DNA from: ENR-C20 sp942493145
GTDB taxonomy: Bacteria > Bacillota > Clostridia > Acetivibrionales > DTU013
Length of the DNA: 64,000 nucleotides
Direction of reading: 5' to 3'
NCBI GenBank assembly: GCA_942493145.1
Contig: OW818679.1
Coordinates: forward strand, 1,736,001-1,800,000
This document shows positions 59,460 to 64,000 of the stretch, piece by piece. The notes under the pieces were generated by a model. It was given only the letters and a program-made list of their open reading frames with translations, was not told the DNA's origin and made no database searches. Each line of letters opens with the position of its first letter. Position 1 is the first letter of the stretch. The position numbers and the translations under genes were made by a program.

Positions 59460-60353
59460 ATGGATGGAATACTAAATATACTGAAACCACCCGGTATGAC
59501 CTCATTTGATGTAGTCTCATGGCTCAGGGGAGTCCTGAAAACAAAAAAGATAGGCCATACCGGGACACTTGATCCCATGGCGACCGGCGTGCTTCCTGTT
59601 TGTGTGGGAAAAGCAACAAAAGCCATAGAATACATGATGGACAAGGACAAGCTGTACAGGGCAGAACTGACGTTGGGATCTGCCACAGATACGCAGGATT
59701 CCAGCGGGACTGTCATCTCTTGCACAGAGATCATATCCACCGACAGTGAAATCACCGAAGCCATATTATCCTTCAAAGGCAGGTATATGCAACTGCCACC
59801 GATGTACTCGGCAATCAAGGTGGATGGCAGGAAGCTTTATGAGCTTGCGAGGGAAGGTACTGAGATTGAGAGAAAGCCCAGGGAACTTGAGATTTATTCA
59901 ATTGATATAATCAAAATTGACCGGGACAGCGAGGTCAGGGTTCTGCTGGATGTTCACTGTTCGAAAGGAACCTATATCAGGACATTGTGTGCTGATATAG
60001 GAGACAAGCTTGGATGTGGGGGACATATGTCCTTTCTGCTGAGAAAGAAGGCTGGTGCATTCGGACTGGAATCAGCCCTGACCCTTGAAGAAATCAATGA
60101 AATGGCTGCGTCGGGACAGATAGGCAGTATAATGGCTGAAGCCGACACTGTGTTTGAAGGATTCCAGGCGATAACTCTCAATGCGGCAGATGAAAAGAAG
60201 CTGCTGAACGGAGTAAGGGTCGTCATAAATGGCTGCCCGGGTTTAGGATCAGGATATGTCCGGGTATACAACGAGAGTGAAAGATTTCTTGCCCTTGGAG
60301 AACTTTCAGGGACGGAAGACAGGTTGGAGCTTAAATCCAAAAAGATATTCTGA
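59460..60353 (+). CDS. truB: tRNA pseudouridine(55) synthase
   Basis: 297 residues: 'GILNILKPPGMTSFDVVSWL', 'KIGHTGTLDPMATGVLPVC' with the catalytic Asp, and 'KGTYIRTLCADIG'. A C-terminal PUA-like domain follows. Makes pseudouridine 55 in tRNA. Confidence 0.97.
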   Translation: MDGILNILKPPGMTSFDVVSWLRGVLKTKKIGHTGTLDPMATGVLPVCVGKATKAIEYMMDKDKLYRAELTLGSATDTQDSSGTVISCTEIISTDSEITEAILSFKGRYMQLPPMYSAIKVDGRKLYELAREGTEIERKPRELEIYSIDIIKIDRDSEVRVLLDVHCSKGTYIRTLCADIGDKLGCGGHMSFLLRKKAGAFGLESALTLEEINEMAASGQIGSIMAEADTVFEGFQAITLNAADEKKLLNGVRVVINGCPGLGSGYVRVYNESERFLALGELSGTEDRLELKSKKIF

Positions 60354-60377
60354 GTTGTTTTGTGGGGGCGTACTGAG

Positions 60378-61313
60378 ATGGAAGTTATATATAGCAAGAA
60401 TAATGATATAAACATTAAAGGACCTACCGGCGTAGGACTTGGAAATTTTGACGGTCTGCATGTCGGGCATATGGCACTCATAAATACACTGATAAGCGAA
60501 TCGAGGCTTAACAGGTATGATTCACTTCTTTATACATTCACCAAGCATCCTGAAAATATATTGAGAAAAAAGCTTTTTACCCCACTGCTGACTACAGTGA
60601 ATAAAAAGACGCAGCTTCTGGGTGAAACCCCACTGAAGTATCTGTATTTCGAAGAGTTTGACGAATATTTTTCTCATATGAAGCCGGAAAATTTCATAAA
60701 GGATGTACTGGTGGACAAATTGAAGGCAAGACTGGCTGTAGCAGGCTTTGATTACAGGTTCGGTTACAAGGGACAGGGCAATGTTGATATGCTTTCAGAA
60801 ATTGGGAAGCAATTCAACATGAAGGTCATTATCATCTCACCTATAAAAATAGATAATACAATTGTAAGCAGCACCCTGATAAGAGATTGCGTTGCAAAGG
60901 GTGATATGGAGAAGGTCTTCAAGCTGCTGGGCAGGCATCATTCAATAACAGGGGAAGTCCAGAATGGAAGGCAGGTAGGCAGCAAGATAGGTTTCCCTAC
61001 AGCCAACCTTCATCCGGAGGATTATCTCATACTGCCGCAGAATGGAGTCTATATTACAAGGACATTGCTTGACGGCGAGTTTTATCCCAGCATCACCAAC
61101 GTCGGTATGAATCCTACTTTCGGTGATGTCAGCAGTGTAAGGGTTGAAACACATATAATCAACTTTAACCAAGATATATACAACAGGAACATAGAAGTAT
61201 TCTTTATATCAAAACTGCGTGGCGAAAAGAAATTCAAAAGCAGTGAAGAACTGATTGAACAGATAAACAGCGATATAGCAGAAACAAAGGAGTATTTCGG
61301 CATTAATGAATGA
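60378..61313 (+). CDS. ribF: Bifunctional riboflavin kinase/FAD synthetase
   Basis: About 311 residues from ATG 60378. FAD synthetase domain: 'GVGLGNFDGLHVGHMALI', 'GFDYRFGYKGQGN' and 'VSSTLIRDCVAKG'. Riboflavin kinase domain: 'VGSKIGFPTANLHPED', 'GVYITRTLLDGEFYPSITN' and 'KLRGEKKF'. Converts riboflavin to FMN and FAD. Confidence 0.96.
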   Translation: MEVIYSKNNDINIKGPTGVGLGNFDGLHVGHMALINTLISESRLNRYDSLLYTFTKHPENILRKKLFTPLLTTVNKKTQLLGETPLKYLYFEEFDEYFSHMKPENFIKDVLVDKLKARLAVAGFDYRFGYKGQGNVDMLSEIGKQFNMKVIIISPIKIDNTIVSSTLIRDCVAKGDMEKVFKLLGRHHSITGEVQNGRQVGSKIGFPTANLHPEDYLILPQNGVYITRTLLDGEFYPSITNVGMNPTFGDVSSVRVETHIINFNQDIYNRNIEVFFISKLRGEKKFKSSEELIEQINSDIAETKEYFGINE

Positions 61314-61438
61314 GCTGGAACGGAATATTTTAAAAGTAAGTGTTGTTGTTTATTCAAGACATAAGTGATACCTTGTGCGTATAATTATATAGCAAACCGG
61401 GTTCATGCAGTATAACACACAGGGTACTTGGAGGGTAC

Positions 61439-62197
61439 ATGGAAGAAACGATAATCATCAGTATGAAGAATACCGGCAAAATATACAGGACCGGCAAGAT
61501 TGAAGTGGAGGCACTAAGAAATGTCGACCTGGACATTTTAAAGGGTGAATTCGTATCCATCATGGGACCGTCCGGCTCGGGTAAATCTACATTGATGAAC
61601 ATAATAGGCTGCCTTGACAGAGCCACAGCGGGGGAATATATCCTGGATGGAGTCAATATTGCCAGCCTGGACGATTTTGAACTGGCAAGGATAAGGAACC
61701 TTAAAATCGGCTTTGTTTTTCAGTCCTTCAACCTGCTCCCGCGAATGACTGCGGTACAGAATGTTGAGCTTCCCATGATCTATGCAGGTTATGGGAGAAA
61801 GGAAAGAAGGAAGAAGGCAATTGAAGCTCTTGAAAGGGTAAGCCTGGCAGACAGGATGCATCATAAGCCCAATGAGATGTCGGGCGGGCAGAAACAGAGG
61901 GTTGCCATAGCCAGAGCACTGGTGAACACCCCGGCAATCATTCTGGCCGATGAACCCACAGGGAATCTTGATACTGCATCGGGAGAGGAAATAATGGCTG
62001 TTTTTCAAAACCTGAACAGGGAGGGAGCCACTATTATCCTTGTAACTCATGAAGCGGATATTTCCTTACATACGAAGAGGATGGTCAAATTCAGGGATGG
62101 ACGTCTCACAACCGACCAGGCCATTGAGAATCCTATAGATGCCAGGGATTCAATCAGGATGAGAACTGATACTGAAACAAGCGAACAGGTTCATTAG
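61439..62197 (+). CDS. ABC transporter ATP-binding protein (MacB/LolD type)
   Basis: 252 residues: Walker A 'MGPSGSGKSTLMNIIGCLDR', the MacB/LolD-family 'GFVFQSFNLLPRMTAVQNVE', signature 'MSGGQKQRVAIARALV' and Walker B 'IILADEPTGNLDTASG'. A short C-terminal extension follows. With the Yip1-like and adaptor genes downstream it forms a tripartite export system typical of Gram-positive bacteria; the MacB-type permease gene is probably past the right edge. Confidence 0.95.
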   Translation: MEETIIISMKNTGKIYRTGKIEVEALRNVDLDILKGEFVSIMGPSGSGKSTLMNIIGCLDRATAGEYILDGVNIASLDDFELARIRNLKIGFVFQSFNLLPRMTAVQNVELPMIYAGYGRKERRKKAIEALERVSLADRMHHKPNEMSGGQKQRVAIARALVNTPAIILADEPTGNLDTASGEEIMAVFQNLNREGATIILVTHEADISLHTKRMVKFRDGRLTTDQAIENPIDARDSIRMRTDTETSEQVH

Positions 62198-62240
62198 ATG
62201 ATAAAGTTGATCAGAATATAATGGAAAGGTCGGGTTGTTG

Positions 62241-62993
62241 ATGTCTCATATGGAAATCGAGGCTGTTGAAACAGAAATCAAAGTGAATAGGATGAACTTT
62301 TTTGAAAGGGTTACCGGAATAGTCATATCACCTGGTAGGGTAATGGCGGACCTTGCAGAAAAGCCAAGGATATTATTTCCCCTTTTTCTGATAGCCTTAC
62401 AAATTATCGTTGTGTATTCGCTGAGGCTTTCTTTGTTTAAGGATTCGCTTATACAATCTTATTCAGCACAATCAGGTTATCTCGAGTCGCTTAGCGGAAA
62501 TGCAATGACGCCTGAAATGCTGGAGAAATCCGTACAGCAAGGCCTGGTATGGGGCTTGGCCTCATTGCCGATAAGTTCTCTTTTAATGTGGCTGGTGATA
62601 ACATTGATTTTCTTTGCAGTCATTAAAATCGGTGGTGGAGAAGGCAGGTTCAAGCACTATCTATCGGTGATCGGTTATTCACATGTGATTTATGCACTTT
62701 ATCTCCTGCTGGTCCTTATCATATCTTTTTTTACCGGAAGCCTCTATATAGACATTCCCCTGACAAGCTTTGCAAACCTTTTGGGAAGTGATATGAAGGG
62801 AACCTTCTTATTTGGTATCATGAAAGGGCTGGATGTATTCTCCATCTGGCAGTATGTGGTCATGGCCATAGGATTGGCGACAGTCAGCAAATTCAGAAAA
62901 AAATATGTCTGCTACATCTTTGTGGCAGTGTTCTTTATAATAGGTCTTGCTATTGCAGGAACTGGTGAACTGGCTTTGGGAAAGCTTATGTAA
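62241..62993 (+). CDS. Yip1-domain membrane protein
   Basis: About 250 residues from ATG 62241 (or TTG 62235). Five hydrophobic segments and the Yip1 pattern 'FFERVTGIVISPGRVMADLA', 'GGGEGRFKHYLSVIGYSHVI'. Such proteins are often encoded inside MacB-type ABC operons in clostridia; their role is unknown. Confidence 0.85.
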   Translation: MSHMEIEAVETEIKVNRMNFFERVTGIVISPGRVMADLAEKPRILFPLFLIALQIIVVYSLRLSLFKDSLIQSYSAQSGYLESLSGNAMTPEMLEKSVQQGLVWGLASLPISSLLMWLVITLIFFAVIKIGGGEGRFKHYLSVIGYSHVIYALYLLLVLIISFFTGSLYIDIPLTSFANLLGSDMKGTFLFGIMKGLDVFSIWQYVVMAIGLATVSKFRKKYVCYIFVAVFFIIGLAIAGTGELALGKLM

Positions 62994-63042
62994 TATAATT
63001 GGGGTGGCATTTGATTGGCTCACCTGAGGCATGGGAGGAAAT

Positions 63043-64000
63043 ATGAAAAAGAAACTGATAATCGGTTTGATAATAACTGTAGCTATAGCGGGGTTTGTTA
63101 TACTGGCCATACTTAAAAGCACAGGAGCATCATCGGGATTTGGCGGGAATGCATATTCAGTAGAAGTAGAGACTGTCGTAAAGGGTGAAATATCTTCCTA
63201 TGTATCGGCAAACGGTATCATTGAAGACAAGGAGAAGGCGGAAATCTATTTCGACAGTACGCTTAAGGTGAGGGAAATACTGACGGTCGAAGGGCAAAAG
63301 GTCACCAGAGGTCAGAAAGTACTCGATCTTGATACCGATTCGCTGAAGGCTGAACTTAAAAAGCTGATGGTAAACAAGTCCATACAGGAAATATCTCTGG
63401 ATTCAAGTGCCTCTGATGTAAGCGTGAAAAGTGCTGAATCAGCCGTTGACTCGGCAAAGAGGGCTTATGAAGACAGCTTTGAGACATATGAAGAAAACAA
63501 GGATAAATATTTAGCCGGTGCAATTACCAAAGAGCAGATTGAGATGTCCGAGGACTCGATGAAGACTGCCGAAGCCGCATACAATAATGCAAGGAATTCA
63601 TATGAAGCAGCAATGGACAGCAGGAGGATCACCAGGCTGACAGCTGAAGAGAACCTCAGGATAATTGAGATTTCCATAAATGAATTGGAAAAGCAGATCA
63701 ATAGTATCGAAGAAAGCATGATGAGCCCCATGGATGGAATCGTGGCTGCAATCAATGTGGAAAAGGGTGCCTTTACATCTGCAATGCAGCCTGCTTACAA
63801 GGTTATAGACCCAGACAGACTCCAGGTAAAAGCGTATGTCAAGGAATATGATTCAAAAAGCGTTATGGCTGGTCAAAACGTCAGGATTACCGGAGATGCA
63901 ATAGATGACAGTGAAGAAGTGACGGGCAGGATCATGTCGGTTTCGCCGTCTGCCTTTACAAATGCTACTACCTCAGGAAATGAGACTGTTGTAGAGATAA
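63043..64000 (+). CDS. HlyD/RND-type periplasmic adaptor protein (partial)
   Basis: Starts at ATG 63043 behind GGGAGGAA and is open to the window edge (at least 319 residues). One N-terminal membrane anchor, a lipoyl half-motif ('TLKVREILTVEGQKVTRGQ'), a long coiled-coil hairpin (about 100-225, with 'AESAVDSAKRAYEDSFETYE'), then 'SPMDGIVAAINVEKGAFTSA' and the beta-barrel start. Works with the ATPase and a permease in export of peptides or lipophilic compounds. Confidence 0.92.
   Translation, partial: MKKKLIIGLIITVAIAGFVILAILKSTGASSGFGGNAYSVEVETVVKGEISSYVSANGIIEDKEKAEIYFDSTLKVREILTVEGQKVTRGQKVLDLDTDSLKAELKKLMVNKSIQEISLDSSASDVSVKSAESAVDSAKRAYEDSFETYEENKDKYLAGAITKEQIEMSEDSMKTAEAAYNNARNSYEAAMDSRRITRLTAEENLRIIEISINELEKQINSIEESMMSPMDGIVAAINVEKGAFTSAMQPAYKVIDPDRLQVKAYVKEYDSKSVMAGQNVRITGDAIDDSEEVTGRIMSVSPSAFTNATTSGNETVVEI

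Overview
The window reads as chromosomal DNA of an anaerobic, endospore-forming member of the Clostridia (Firmicutes). The evidence is Gram-positive PolC, a sigma-K gene beside a spore photoproduct lyase-like gene, a SigI/RsgI pair of the clostridial type, strong AGGAGG ribosome binding sites, and molybdenum-dependent and fermentative metabolism with no respiratory chain. No tRNA, rRNA, phage, CRISPR array or intact transposase was seen. Layout: 1-1068 (-) holds a TlpA-like thioredoxin and CcdA; 1294-3380 a two-component system; 3483-7122 a secreted protein, sigI-rsgI and a small secreted DUF2680-like protein; 7297-8424 a membrane iron-sulfur protein; 8425-9166 a gene-free stretch full of inverted repeats; 9176-10429 an Mrp-NifX fusion. 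10567-15595 is the most unusual part. A five-gene leftward operon encodes an ArsM-like methyltransferase, a 35-residue Cys-rich peptide, a radical SAM/SPASM enzyme, a thioredoxin/thioredoxin-reductase fusion and a 48-residue Cys protein. A glutaredoxin gene diverges from it. It looks like an undescribed RiPP (ribosomally made, modified peptide) or metal(loid)-peptide system. Its promoters, and those of ccdA-tlpA and the two-component system, carry the same 17-nt operator ATACCY-N5-RGGTAT in the same place between -35 and -10, so the two loci probably form one regulon. 15676-29151 is a molybdenum module: a Moco riboswitch and mogA, moaA, moaC, a MOSC gene and an FmdE-MoeA fusion gene, then two cyclase-family hydrolases and a two-subunit molybdenum enzyme resembling pyrogallol-phloroglucinol transhydroxylase, then a second Moco riboswitch with modABC and a DUF3870 gene. 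29240-35165 is a methylmalonyl-CoA mutase/propionate operon (both mutase subunits, MeaB, epimerase, butyrate-kinase-type kinase, phosphotransacetylase). The cyclase operon and the mutase operon begin with two copies of one riboswitch-like RNA that I cannot assign to a known class. From 35298 the content is sporulation-linked and then core housekeeping: rpsB-tsf-pyrH-frr, uppS-cdsA-dxr-rseP-ispG-polC, rimP-nusA-ylxR-ylxQ-infB-rbfA-nrnA-truB-ribF, ending in an ABC export system cut by the window edge. Notable oddities are an in-frame TAA in the repeat region of the essential gene infB, a Gly/Asn-rich linker in PolC, and many short tandem duplications and GGGGACGG hairpins between genes.
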